A stretch of DNA of 8,131 nt from Nitrospiraceae bacterium (GTDB taxonomy: Bacteria > Nitrospirota > Nitrospiria > Nitrospirales > UBA8639): positions 1-8,131 of the forward strand of contig DOFS01000085.1 of assembly GCA_003523945.1 (NCBI GenBank), written 5' to 3'. The position numbers and the translations under genes were made by a program. Shown piece by piece: positions 1 to 6,958 of the stretch; positions within the stretch are counted from its first letter, which is position 1; every line of letters begins with the position of its first letter. Under the pieces are notes generated by a model, which worked only from the letters and a program-made list of their open reading frames with translations, was not told the DNA's origin and searched no databases.

Positions 1-1
1 T

Positions 2-262
2 GGATTAGCTCTTGCTCAGGAGGGTGAGGACAAAAAACCGAAGTGTCAAAAATTAGCGTATGAATTTGCAGACAATCCAAACTCCCTCAACGAAATGCAA
101 CTCACCCAGCTGCAATTCTGTGTGACCCAAACTATCGAGCAGCGCTATAAAACCAATCCGCCAGAACTTCTTAGAGGTACCATCATTGAGCCTCCCGTAT
201 CTTCAGAGGCCCCAGGCATGAAAATACCCGCTCCATCAGAAAATCCAGTTGACCAAAAATAA
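2..262 (+). CDS. Small exported hypothetical protein, C-terminal part (5' end outside window)
   Basis: The frame is open from the first complete codon at position 2 to a TAA at 260-262, giving 86 visible residues with no start codon needed, so the gene begins before the window. The first visible residues (GLALAQEGEDKK) look like the end of a signal peptide with an Ala-Leu-Ala cleavage site before Gln6, which would make the mature protein about 81 residues and place it outside the cytoplasm. The mature part starts highly charged, carries two cysteines (visible residues 15 and 40) that could form a disulfide, has a helix-prone Leu/Gln/Glu-rich middle (residues 16-50) and ends in a proline-rich tail. 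I do not recognise the family. The signal-peptide reading is an inference from the last few residues only. Confidence 0.6.
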   Translation, partial: GLALAQEGEDKKPKCQKLAYEFADNPNSLNEMQLTQLQFCVTQTIEQRYKTNPPELLRGTIIEPPVSSEAPGMKIPAPSENPVDQK

Positions 263-531
263 GGAAACCAACAGAATTCTCTTGGACAAAACCATGAGAA
301 ATTCACCATGCTGGGGAAGGTGAAAGAGAGGGACATCTCAGGCTTGCCATTCATGCCTTCGTGCTGTCCGTTGAGTGAAATCATTGTGCGTGGCTGGTTA
401 ATCTTCCTTATTAGGTATCGATACTCACCGGAATCCACCCGAAGTCATGTAGGAATTTTTTAAATAAGACTTTTGAGGAATGGTGCGCATCCCCCCGCCT
501 ACGTAATCTGGCAGATAACAAATATCAAACC
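263..531. other. Intergenic stretch, no supported gene
   Basis: This gap lies between the small exported protein and the next small gene. A 51-codon open frame on the plus strand (308-463) and a 97-codon frame on the minus strand (438-145, overlapping the upstream gene) are present. Neither has a convincing ribosome binding site or recognisable protein. A perfect 10-bp palindrome, GTATCGATAC, sits at 415-424. No clear terminator follows the stop at 262. Confidence 0.4.
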
Positions 532-537
532 GGGAGG
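532..537 (+). promoter_or_regulatory. Ribosome binding site choosing the ATG at 543
   Basis: GGGAGG lies 5 nt before ATG 543. The in-frame GTG at 540 would leave only 2 nt of spacing, so ATG 543 is the better start. Confidence 0.6.
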
Positions 538-542
538 CGGTG

Positions 543-722
543 ATGTGGATAGATGAAATGGATACAATTCAAACGTGGGTCAATGGCGAGGAAGTCATTC
601 TCAAAAAAATTGGCAGAGAGTATTCGTACCGTCCAGCAAATGAAACCGGAGATTGGCTAAAGGGACTTCCGGATGGAATGGTGTGGGCGGATGCTCAAAC
701 CCTCTTTGAAGACTCCCTATGA
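543..722 (+). CDS. Small hypothetical protein (59 aa)
   Basis: This is an acidic, probably cytoplasmic protein of 59 residues, beginning MWIDEMDTIQ and ending in FEDSL before a TGA at 720-722. Support comes from the strong GGGAGG site with 5-nt spacing and from a protein-like composition with three well-spaced tryptophans plus a DGMVW segment near the end. There is no signal peptide, membrane segment, cysteine or known motif, and I do not recognise the family. It stands alone: the gene to its left is a small exported protein, and the large minus-strand cluster converges on it from the right. An overlapping ATGA start at 719 opens another frame, but most of that frame is antisense to the symporter, so I do not treat it as a partner gene. 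Confidence 0.55.
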   Translation: MWIDEMDTIQTWVNGEEVILKKIGREYSYRPANETGDWLKGLPDGMVWADAQTLFEDSL

Positions 723-817
723 CAATTCCCTTCACTTCTTTTCGTCCGGCCAGGGACCCAATTTTTTCTCTGGTCCAATCAAACCCTTCTGCATCTCACC
801 CGGCATTGGTGGTCCAT

Positions 818-842
818 CAGAATAGGAGTTGTCCTATATCTG
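818..842. repeat. Inverted repeat between convergent genes
   Basis: CAGAATAGGA (818-827), a GTTG loop and TCCTAT-A-TCTG (832-842) form a 10-bp stem with one bulged A at 838. It lies in the 189-bp gap where the 59-aa gene (+) and the symporter (-) converge, so it could end or protect transcripts. No T-run follows the stem on either strand, so it is not a classical intrinsic terminator. Confidence 0.4.
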
Positions 843-911
843 AAAAATCGCAGGAATACGGACACTCCATGGCGTTCGAGGCCACATCCATGGATCGTTC
901 CTCTGCGTTCT

Positions 912-2834
912 CTATTGGGTCTGGGTCACAGAATCAGATTGACGAAAACCGACAGAAATCCAAATGGGAATTAAGAGAGTCCCGAGCAGCAAGAGTCCGG
1001 CAATCCACGCCCCACGCCAGGGCATCCATTCAGGAGCTGGACTTCCCACAAGCCAGGTTCCGATACCGGTGAGCAAACAGAAAATGGACAATGCCGTAAG
1101 CCCCATGGCCATAATCGCTCGCCAAAATCGTCGAACTCCATTTCGTTGCTCCGGCTGAACCCGCAATTCGATAGGTCCCCAAAACCCCGGAGGACGAGCA
1201 CGCCGGTAAAAAGCCTCCAAACGATCCAGATCTTCCGGACCGGTAAACCAGGACACGGCGACACCAATCGCACCGGCTCCTAGGCCCATGATCAACAACC
1301 GCATTTCCTCTTGCTGCCCGGGAAGTACCCACAACAACAGGGGCGCGATAAGAACAGACGCAGCAATACAGGCTAATTCGCCCCCTGCTGTGACACGCCA
1401 CCAGATCCACCGAAGCACCAACACCACGCCCATTCCCGCCCCAAGCAATAAACTGATTTGCCAGGCAGTTTGAATAGATGACAACCACGGGAGAATGCAG
1501 AGTGCAATCAACAGAATCAATAGATTACTCGCACGTGCAACCCAGACCAGGGAACGTTGGGAAGGCGCGCGCTTGAGCCAGCCCTCACAAATAAAACGGC
1601 GATAAATATCATTTGTCCAATAGGATGCTCCCCAATTCAAATGCGTATCGACGGTTGACGCCAAGGCCGCCAACATCCCCACCACCATTAACCCTTTAAT
1701 TCCGGGCGGTAACAGTTCATGAATGCCTTGCACAAAAGTAAATTCGCGAGCCGCAATGAACTGGGGGCCTATCATTTCCGGTGGGGGTGGAAATACCACC
1801 AGCAATCCCAAGGCCAAGGGCAACCAAATCAAACTCCGAAGCAGCACTTGAGCCACGGTAAATACCACGGCAGCAACTCGCGCATCGTGATCGCTGCGGC
1901 ATGCCATGGATCGTTGAGCCAAATATCCTGTCCCATCCGCGTTCATTTGAAGGAGCCATTGAAATCCATAGACCAACAACACCATCATGGTCGCATCCCT
2001 GGCACCGAAGGGTGTAAAAGCCAGAATCTCATTCCCCGTCAGTGGATACCCAACCGAAACCGAAAACTTATTCTGGATTTGTTGAGTCAAGGACGCCAAG
2101 CCACCCACGTGGTCCACCACCACCCAGGCAAACGCACCACTGGCGACGATGCCGATTCCAAATTGCACCAGATCGGTGGCGACCACACTCCGTAGTCCCC
2201 CGGTGGTGGAATACAACACAGTCACAGACACAATGGCCCCGATCGACAAAAGATTATTGGCGGAACGCAACCACACATTGTCCGCTTCCAACCCGCCAAC
2301 GGTAAACGGGACACCTCCCCATTCCACGATGTGAACGAATACATCAAATAGGCGGGCGGGAAGCCACTGATCCCAAAGAAGGAATGGTTCAGCGAGGCGA
2401 GTGGCCGCCAACAACACCATGGCTAACACCGTACAATTGACGATGGTTCCGAAATAAATTGCTTTGATGCCCCGAAGCGCCGATGCTGCGCCATGGCCAT
2501 ATCGCACTTCTGTCAGTTCGGCATCGGTGAGCACCCCGACCCGACGCCAACTTGGAGCCAGGAGAAACCCCATTAGAAGAAAGGCCAAAGCAAAGATCCA
2601 CAAGCGCCACAGCGCAAAAATACCAGCCGTAGCCACCAGCCCGGTGACGAGCAATGGCGTGTCAGCCGCAAACTGCGTGGCCGCCATGCTAAATCCGGCT
2701 TTCCAGCCGGAAAGACTGCGTCCCGCAAGAAAGTATTCTTCCAGATTTTGTGAAGCGACCGCTCGTTCCCGAAACCCCGCTTGCAGAGCATAGACAATGA
2801 AAGCGGCAAGAATTCCCCAATCCCAACCAGTCAT
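912..2834 (-). CDS. Sodium:solute symporter family protein (SSS)
   Basis: This is a 640-residue integral inner-membrane protein that should carry an organic solute into the cell with Na+. The N-terminus has the family layout: a first membrane helix (about residues 6-20), then NLEEYFLAGRSL (30-41), a helix with AATQFAADTP (51-60), and later LTDAELTEVRYG (102-113), typical of SSS proteins. About 13 membrane helices alternate with short loops, including the TVDTHLNWGASYWTNDIYRR segment after a Gly/Met-rich helix. Polar Thr/Asp/Asn positions there are where the family binds Na+. Size fits the longer SSS members. I chose ATG 2834 because homologous features start right after it; the open frame runs on to 3146, but that part lies inside the upstream gene and is not membrane-like. 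No strong ribosome binding site is visible. The gap to the upstream gene is 50 bp, and this is the last gene of the cluster. Substrate (proline, other amino acid, organic acid) cannot be told. Confidence 0.88.
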   Translation of the reverse strand: MTGWDWGILAAFIVYALQAGFRERAVASQNLEEYFLAGRSLSGWKAGFSMAATQFAADTPLLVTGLVATAGIFALWRLWIFALAFLLMGFLLAPSWRRVGVLTDAELTEVRYGHGAASALRGIKAIYFGTIVNCTVLAMVLLAATRLAEPFLLWDQWLPARLFDVFVHIVEWGGVPFTVGGLEADNVWLRSANNLLSIGAIVSVTVLYSTTGGLRSVVATDLVQFGIGIVASGAFAWVVVDHVGGLASLTQQIQNKFSVSVGYPLTGNEILAFTPFGARDATMMVLLVYGFQWLLQMNADGTGYLAQRSMACRSDHDARVAAVVFTVAQVLLRSLIWLPLALGLLVVFPPPPEMIGPQFIAAREFTFVQGIHELLPPGIKGLMVVGMLAALASTVDTHLNWGASYWTNDIYRRFICEGWLKRAPSQRSLVWVARASNLLILLIALCILPWLSSIQTAWQISLLLGAGMGVVLVLRWIWWRVTAGGELACIAASVLIAPLLLWVLPGQQEEMRLLIMGLGAGAIGVAVSWFTGPEDLDRLEAFYRRARPPGFWGPIELRVQPEQRNGVRRFWRAIMAMGLTALSIFCLLTGIGTWLVGSPAPEWMPWRGAWIAGLLLLGTLLIPIWISVGFRQSDSVTQTQ

Positions 2835-2884
2835 AGTTTTTAACTCATCTTGACTCTTTGCGTTAAAAGAACAAGGAGGTCGAG

Positions 2885-3301
2885 TTAGTCGATGAAGGCA
2901 CGACTCAGCTTCCAGGCCACAACCGGCAAGGTTAACCCACAGACAACCAGAACAAACCCGAGCCCCATCACACCCGATCCCACGAGCCCGGAACGGTCCT
3001 CCAACATGACCGGAGTGTCTACCCGAAATCCCATTCCCGCTGGAGGCCACTGCCGCGTCACACGAATTCTTGATCCGATGTACATGACATACGCACCCAT
3101 TCCCACCGCCGGCATACCTGCCAGCATGCTCACAACCAGAAGCCACATCCCGATTTGGTGCTCCATTGTATTAATTGATGGAATATCTGCCTTGGTCACC
3201 TGCGAGAGATACTCCATCGTGAAATAGACCAAGGCCCCGCCAAACACAAACAGCGTCAAAAGCATCACCAGCAGGACCGGGCGATTGAAAGACTTCATCA
3301 T
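2885..3301 (-). CDS. Small membrane protein with three predicted helices, function unknown
   Basis: This 138-residue protein begins MMKSFNRP and has hydrophobic segments at about 9-27, 51-75 and 108-130. A conserved-looking polar loop lies between the last two (QWPPAGMGFRVDTPVMLEDRSG, roughly 84-105). I do not recognise the family. The start is ATG 3301: the stop of the upstream cyclotransferase is TAA at 3306-3304, only 2 nt before it, and no Shine-Dalgarno sequence is visible, so translation is probably coupled. A second ATG follows directly at 3298, and an in-frame GTG at 3337 would overlap the upstream gene by 34 nt with no better site. Its position immediately before the symporter gene suggests an accessory membrane role with that transporter, but this is inference from location only. 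Confidence 0.7.
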   Translation of the reverse strand: MMKSFNRPVLLVMLLTLFVFGGALVYFTMEYLSQVTKADIPSINTMEHQIGMWLLVVSMLAGMPAVGMGAYVMYIGSRIRVTRQWPPAGMGFRVDTPVMLEDRSGLVGSGVMGLGFVLVVCGLTLPVVAWKLSRAFID

Positions 3302-3303
3302 GC

Positions 3304-3792
3304 TTAAAAGTTCTGGGAAGAATCCGTTACTTTCCACAACGTGTGTTTGCAGTTATCCAGTACACCCTGAGAAATGATCGCTTCATAAAATACGCGACAT
3401 CGACTCACATATCCATCTAAATGAACAGTGCTAAACCAATCCATCTGCCACAGATCTGAAGAAAGAAGATGTTGCTGTGCGACCGGTAAGACATAAGCAT
3501 GGGCCGTCATTTTGGAGCCATCTAACCGGTAAACCTCAAGCAATTCCCTTCGATAGATCGGGTCTTCAAACCGGTCCAAGAGCTCCCAAGTTTGATGACT
3601 CATTGCGGAATACACACGACCCTGTGTCAGAGCGCCTTCCCGGGCAACCATTCCCGGATAAATGCGGTCGGTAAACCGAAACTGCGCGAACCCCGGCGCT
3701 TCCGCTTCCACCCATGGCAATGCCAGACCAGTCACCGCTTCCATCACTTCGGGGAATTGCAACGTCCCATAGGTAAACAGGGCATCACTCAT
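3304..3792 (-). CDS. Gamma-glutamylcyclotransferase / AIG2-like family protein
   Basis: This 162-residue cytoplasmic protein has the hallmarks of the GGCT/AIG2 fold. YGTL is at residues 8-11 (the substrate-binding loop), PGMV at 46-49, GRVY at 58-61, and LDRFEDPIYRRE at 72-83. By family analogy Glu76 in LDRFE is the likely catalytic acid. Family members convert gamma-glutamyl amines or amino acids to 5-oxoproline plus the free amine; the substrate here is unknown. The C-terminal 40 residues (DLWQMDWFSTVHLDGYVSRC) extend past the core as in many bacterial members. ATG 3792 is the start, with only a weak AAGAA upstream. The start region includes a perfect 12-bp palindrome. The gene follows the transporter by 105 bp and is followed after 2 nt by the small membrane protein, so the two are probably translated together. 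Confidence 0.85.
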   Translation of the reverse strand: MSDALFTYGTLQFPEVMEAVTGLALPWVEAEAPGFAQFRFTDRIYPGMVAREGALTQGRVYSAMSHQTWELLDRFEDPIYRRELLEVYRLDGSKMTAHAYVLPVAQQHLLSSDLWQMDWFSTVHLDGYVSRCRVFYEAIISQGVLDNCKHTLWKVTDSSQNF

Positions 3793-3794
3793 TT

Positions 3795-3806
3795 CTTGAA
3801 TTCAAG
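3795..3806. repeat. 12-bp perfect palindrome at the cyclotransferase start
   Basis: CTTGAATTCAAG is its own reverse complement and ends 2 nt before the ATG at 3792. It occupies the position of the ribosome binding site, so it could be a small operator or simply chance. Confidence 0.35.
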
Positions 3807-3897
3807 CGACTGGTATATGGTGTTTGGATGCAACAACGGCCATTCTTTATATAGTGCCCATCAAACTCAACTAAGAAAATTCACTCGGGAACAAACT

Positions 3898-5202
3898 TCA
3901 TCGTCGCCGGATCGCTTCGTGTCGTCGCCCAAGCCACACACCGGTGGCAAACCATAGGCCTGCGATGGGCAGGGCCGCAAATGCCATGTGTGACAAGGTC
4001 ATTCCCCAAGCATGAAATACGGAGACAATCCCTGTCCCCGTCATATCAGCCCCTCGATGAACGACCGTATCAATCACATTTTTTGCCTGGTATTTTTCCT
4101 CCCGGGGAACGACAGTAAAGAGGGTTTCTCGCGTCGGCTTGGTGATGGAAAATTCTCCTGCCCGTCGCAGGACGCCAAACCCAATCAAAACCGGCAGGAC
4201 GGTCACCAAACCAAACACCCCAAATCCAATAAATGATACCAGGGGCATGACAGCCAACATGATCACAACTCCAAACCGTTTTATCAGCCAGCCTGTCGCG
4301 AAAAACTGGAGCGTAAACGCGAACACATTGATCCCAAGATCCACCGATGCGAACAATTGCATGCGATCTTCCGAACTCGGCATGACTTGCGGGATTAATA
4401 TAGTTTGCTGGGAATACAGGAATGTTGACAGAACTGAATAACACATAAGATAGAGGGCAATGCCTTTCAAATAGGGGGAGCGAACAATACGCGCCACACC
4501 TACCCACAAACTGGGAGGACTGGCTTCAGGATTCCTGATGGAAGAAAGGTGTCGGCTTCCCAAATCAATGCCATGATGACCCTGATACCATTTCAACAAC
4601 GCCATAATACATCCCACCGCCATCAACAAGAAAAGCGCTGACACCAGAAGTAACCCAGAAACCCCGACGCCTTTTACCGCCATTGCGGTTATAAACGGGC
4701 CTGTCATGGCGCCAAAACTGCCTCCTGCAGAAATACAGCCAAAGAGTCGCCGGGCCGCATCAGTGGAAAACACATCGGCCATAAAACTCCAAAACACCGA
4801 CACGACGAATAAATTAAAAACACTCAACCACACAAAAAAGATGGGTCCAAAGGCTTGCAATCCGACTCCACTTTGCAAAGCCACAAAAAACATCAAAAGA
4901 TTCAGGATAAAAAACACATAGACGGTTGGCAATAATCGACGAATCGGGAAATGCCCCGCGACCCAGCCAAACATCGGGATCACGGCTAGCATCGTGACAA
5001 ACACAAATGAGAATAGCCACGGGAGATTATGGGCCCCGGAGAGAACGCCCATTTCATCGCGAACCGGTCGCAGGATGTAGTAGGCCGCCAGCACACAAAA
5101 AAAATAGACAAACGACCAGATCAGCGCAGGGAGTTCATCCCGTTCAACCGGCACCACCCGGCTGCTCCACTGATGGAGAAACTGTTTAGAAGATTCCGCC
5201 AT
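3898..5202 (-). CDS. MFS-type transporter resembling the Npt/TLC nucleotide translocase group
   Basis: This 434-residue polytopic inner-membrane protein has about 12 helices in two halves, split by a polar loop at roughly residues 200-235 (KWYQGHHGIDLGSRH onward). The first helix ends in AYYILRPVRDEMGV (about 40-53), a signature seen in bacterial proteins related to the ATP/ADP translocase (TLC/Npt) family. MADVFSTDAARRLFGCISAG, after the fourth helix, and the segment RRAGEFSITKPTRETLFTVV in the second half match the same group. Family members exchange nucleotides in intracellular bacteria, but free-living relatives have unknown substrates, so nucleotide transport should not be assumed. Two starts are possible: ATG 5202, which I chose for its normal short N-terminus, and ATG 5241, which adds 13 residues. 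Neither has a clear ribosome binding site. It is the first multi-helix gene of the minus-strand cluster. Confidence 0.8.
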   Translation of the reverse strand: MAESSKQFLHQWSSRVVPVERDELPALIWSFVYFFCVLAAYYILRPVRDEMGVLSGAHNLPWLFSFVFVTMLAVIPMFGWVAGHFPIRRLLPTVYVFFILNLLMFFVALQSGVGLQAFGPIFFVWLSVFNLFVVSVFWSFMADVFSTDAARRLFGCISAGGSFGAMTGPFITAMAVKGVGVSGLLLVSALFLLMAVGCIMALLKWYQGHHGIDLGSRHLSSIRNPEASPPSLWVGVARIVRSPYLKGIALYLMCYSVLSTFLYSQQTILIPQVMPSSEDRMQLFASVDLGINVFAFTLQFFATGWLIKRFGVVIMLAVMPLVSFIGFGVFGLVTVLPVLIGFGVLRRAGEFSITKPTRETLFTVVPREEKYQAKNVIDTVVHRGADMTGTGIVSVFHAWGMTLSHMAFAALPIAGLWFATGVWLGRRHEAIRRR

Positions 5203-5241
5203 TGTATAGAGAATCGCTTGAGGCACTATACCTGAGGCCAT

Positions 5242-5417
5242 CCATATGAAACATCAAAACAAATGTCCAACCTTACCGTATTCAGACCTCGGCACCCCCA
5301 TACGGGCCATCATGGGCTCCCAATAACAATGGGTAGATTCCTCTGTAAAAGAAAAGGGTGCTCCAAAGGGCGGGGAGCTTCAGATCTTGAAATCAAAAGG
5401 AAAAAGCCGAAAACCGA
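5242..5417. other. Intergenic stretch before the MFS-type gene
   Basis: The gap between the stop of the tail frame (5418) and the transporter start region contains a possible weak terminator and no supported gene. The plus-strand open frame 5263-5517 is antisense to more convincing minus-strand coding signal and is basic, low in complexity and unlike a folded protein. A TTGGAC element at about 5268-5273 (minus strand) could be a -35 box for the transporter, but no good -10 box follows. Confidence 0.35.
5347..5378 (-). terminator. Possible rho-independent terminator after the 202-aa gene
   Basis: Read on the minus strand, GCTCC (5378-5374), a 9-nt loop and GGAGC (5364-5360) form a 5-bp stem. 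After ACCC comes TTTTCTTTT (5355-5347). The stem is short and the T-run starts 4 nt late, so efficiency may be low. It lies between the 202-aa gene and the transporter gene and would at least partly separate them. Confidence 0.35.
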
Positions 5418-5504
5418 TCATTCATCATCCCCATCAGGATCTTCGGAATCAAACACGTATTTTTTTGTGGAGAAGGGGTCCCAAAGCTTAGAGAGACCGG
5501 AGGA
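5418..5504 (-). other. In-frame 28-codon extension beyond the stop of the 202-aa gene
   Basis: Directly after the TAA of the upstream gene (5507-5505) the same frame reads 28 further sense codons and ends at TGA 5420-5418. The sequence is protein-like: SSGLSKLWDPFSTKKYVF, then the acidic end DSEDPDGDDE. It has no ATG, TTG or good GTG start of its own, so it would only be made by readthrough of TAA. Alternatives are that it was the native C-terminus until a nonsense mutation or sequencing error, or that it is chance. Strongly acidic ends like this are common C-termini of real proteins. Confidence 0.35.
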
Positions 5505-6113
5505 TTACCTGAGTTGAGAGGAAGGGACGGGCAGGAGATCGGTCATTTCCGGATGGTCCACGATGGCTTGCATGTGAGCCAAAAGTTTCTCCCGGTCTTC
5601 AGGTCGAACCCTCTGGTGAATGACGCGTGCCACTGTATTCAAGGCGGCGTGCAGGGTTGCAGAGGTATCAGGAGTTGCAGAATATCCGAGGTGTCCCAAC
5701 GAGCCGAAGGAAGGCTGGGGATCGGTGCCTGGATTATTCCGCCATTGATCCTGTGATGACAGAGAATCATGACGGGGGCGATCTTGTAGCTCAGTCAGCA
5801 TGTGTTCGAGATCTCGCAGGATGAGGTCGAGATGCTCTGCCTGGCAATCCTCAGACAACGCCTGAACGTAAATATCCTCTCGACCTCTGGAATCCAAATG
5901 AATGTGATACCGACCCTTGCTCAAGACCCCCACAGGCTCATCTAGAAAAGTAAACTGCCGGCAAAGGCTTTCACGTAATGAGTTTGACTCTGATGAGTTC
6001 AATGTACCTGAGCCATTGTGGTAAAGACGCTGATCCGCTTCAGACAATCCCCTATATTGAAGGACACTCTGACGAAACTGTTCAAGGCGATCGATGAACA
6101 CACCGACAGTCAT
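5505..6113 (-). CDS. Hypothetical soluble protein, 202 aa
   Basis: This cytoplasmic-looking protein has no signal peptide or membrane helix. ATG 6113 is supported by AAGGAG 9 nt upstream. Residues 1-110 are a mixed helix/strand region (VFIDRLEQFRQSVLQYRGLS at 5-24, GRYHIHLDSRGREDIYVQAL near 67-86) with a helical stretch (LDLILRDLEHMLTELQD) after it. Residues about 112-150 are a polar linker rich in Ser, Gln, Asn, Pro and Gly. Residues about 151-190 form a second helical part (LHAALNTVARVIHQRVRPED) ending near VDHPEMTDLLPVPSSQLR. Only two cysteines are present. I do not recognise the family. It is preceded by a near-consensus promoter and long leader, and its TAA is followed by a coding-like in-frame extension. 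No functional link to the downstream transporter is visible beyond orientation. Confidence 0.7.
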   Translation of the reverse strand: MTVGVFIDRLEQFRQSVLQYRGLSEADQRLYHNGSGTLNSSESNSLRESLCRQFTFLDEPVGVLSKGRYHIHLDSRGREDIYVQALSEDCQAEHLDLILRDLEHMLTELQDRPRHDSLSSQDQWRNNPGTDPQPSFGSLGHLGYSATPDTSATLHAALNTVARVIHQRVRPEDREKLLAHMQAIVDHPEMTDLLPVPSSQLR

Positions 6114-6122
6114 TGACTCTCA

Positions 6123-6128
6123 CTCCTT
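6123..6128 (-). promoter_or_regulatory. Ribosome binding site of the 202-aa gene
   Basis: AAGGAG on the minus strand with 9-nt spacing to ATG 6113. It is the best Shine-Dalgarno match in the minus-strand cluster and fixes the start. Confidence 0.7.
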
Positions 6129-6289
6129 ACCACAAGTAAAAATTGGGGTCGCTTGAGGATGAACTCCCTATTGGGCAGAACCTCCGGGACCAGCTGTCCA
6201 AACTAAGGCAACCCGCTGAGCATTTGGAAAAACACGGCGACAGGAACAACTAGGGCAGATCACTGAGGATGCACTAACTTCCTGCAATA

Positions 6290-6317
6290 ATTATATCTTT
6301 AGCATAGAAACTGACAA
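6290..6317 (-). promoter_or_regulatory. Near-consensus sigma-70 promoter for the 202-aa gene
   Basis: On the minus strand TTGTCA (6317-6312) and TATAAT (6295-6290) are 16 bp apart: one mismatch in the -35 box, none in the -10 box. Transcription would start near 6283, leaving a leader of about 170 nt before ATG 6113. The leader has a small inverted repeat, GGAC-N5-GTCC, at 6187-6199, and no riboswitch that I recognise. Confidence 0.6.
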
Positions 6318-6669
6318 CGGCACAAGCCAACCAGAATACATTCACCAAACTTCAAAAATTTAGACCTATCCCTAGACCAATCCACAAAAGGAGACAATTA
6401 ACTCCAGTTCTATCGGGGCCCAGGCAGGACGACTTGGGAAAAATCCAACCGGCAACCTCTCCATCACATTACATCTGAACAGTAGTCCGCGCTGCTCTCT
6501 CATTTGGAGAAAAAATCGACAACGATTCCTCCGCCCCACCTTCCCGATTCGTGAACCACAAACACAACAAGTGCGTTTCTCAATCTCGTCACGATTGAGT
6601 TCTCCTACCTTTTTTATAACAATAAACCATCCAGCCACTTGTACCCTCACTTCAGGGAGAGGGCCTAAC
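6318..6669. other. Gene-poor stretch upstream of the promoter
   Basis: No gene is supported here. A 117-codon minus-strand frame (6725-6372) covers most of it. It includes a Cys-rich segment (CCVCGSR) but starts at a GTG with GGGAG directly against it and has no recognisable fold. A 7-bp stem, CTCAATC (6579-6585) with GATTGAG (6593-6599), is present; a T6 run follows about 10 nt later, too far for a standard terminator. Confidence 0.35.
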
Positions 6670-6700
6670 ATGAACACCCGAGTCTCGATTTCGCAAGGAA

Positions 6701-6718
6701 TGCTTGCGTGAGCAAGCA
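6701..6718. repeat. 7-bp hairpin with GTGA tetraloop
   Basis: TGCTTGC (6701-6707), GTGA and GCAAGCA (6712-6718) give a perfect stem with a GNRA-type loop in plus-strand RNA. No T-run follows. It lies at the start of the interrupted frame and includes the TGA stop of the 13-codon ORF starting at 6669. Confidence 0.4.
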
Positions 6719-6938
6719 GACCCACTCCCTAATTCTTGTTCTGTACTTGCCCCATTCTTAAGCCAGCATTCATTTTTCACAGGGTACTTCCCATTGATAT
6801 GGGTCTTTCCGTACTCCAGCTACTATCCCGCCGACACCATTACGGCCAAAGTGTGGGATAAAGATAGGGTTTGCCAGGGGCCTTCGGGTCACCCATCGGG
6901 AGCTTTCATGAAACTCTAGGCCAAGAAACCCCAGATTC

Positions 6939-6958
6939 CCGATTTATGGTCAAATCGG
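6939..6958. repeat. 7-bp inverted repeat
   Basis: CCGATTT (6939-6945), a 6-nt loop and AAATCGG (6952-6958) form a perfect stem shortly after the TAG at 6917-6919. Nearby, CCTGTATC occurs twice at 6964-6971 and 6979-6986, 15 bp apart. No function is evident. Confidence 0.35.

Noticed and set aside
145..438. 97-codon minus-strand frame
   Set aside because: It overlaps the coding end of the small exported protein, lacks a ribosome binding site and has no recognisable features.
308..463. 51-codon plus-strand frame starting at ATG 308
   Set aside because: No ribosome binding site, no recognisable motif, and of a length expected by chance.
754..776. GGACC / GGTCC stem with an internal T-run
   Set aside because: The T-run is in the loop rather than after the stem, so it does not have terminator form on either strand.
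888..899. 12-mer CCATGGATCGTT repeated at 1904-1915
   Set aside because: Only two copies, one inside the symporter coding region, with no flanking similarity. Most likely chance.
719..1072. 117-codon plus-strand frame with an ATGA overlap to the 59-aa gene
   Set aside because: Nearly half is antisense to the well-supported symporter 3' end. The product is Ser/Arg-rich and unstructured, and nothing beyond the overlap supports it.
2835..3146. N-terminal extension of the symporter frame
   Set aside because: It lies inside the upstream membrane-protein gene, is Gly/Cys/His-rich without membrane helices, and SSS proteins normally begin with the first helix right after ATG 2834.
5263..5517. 84-codon plus-strand frame
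   Set aside because: Basic, Ser/Pro-rich product antisense to the more convincing tail of the 202-aa gene, with no ribosome binding site.
6372..6725. 117-codon minus-strand frame with a CCVCGSR segment
   Set aside because: GTG start with GGGAG directly adjacent (no spacing), only one of the zinc-knuckle cysteine pairs is well formed, and no fold is recognised. It also overlaps the better plus-strand interrupted frame.
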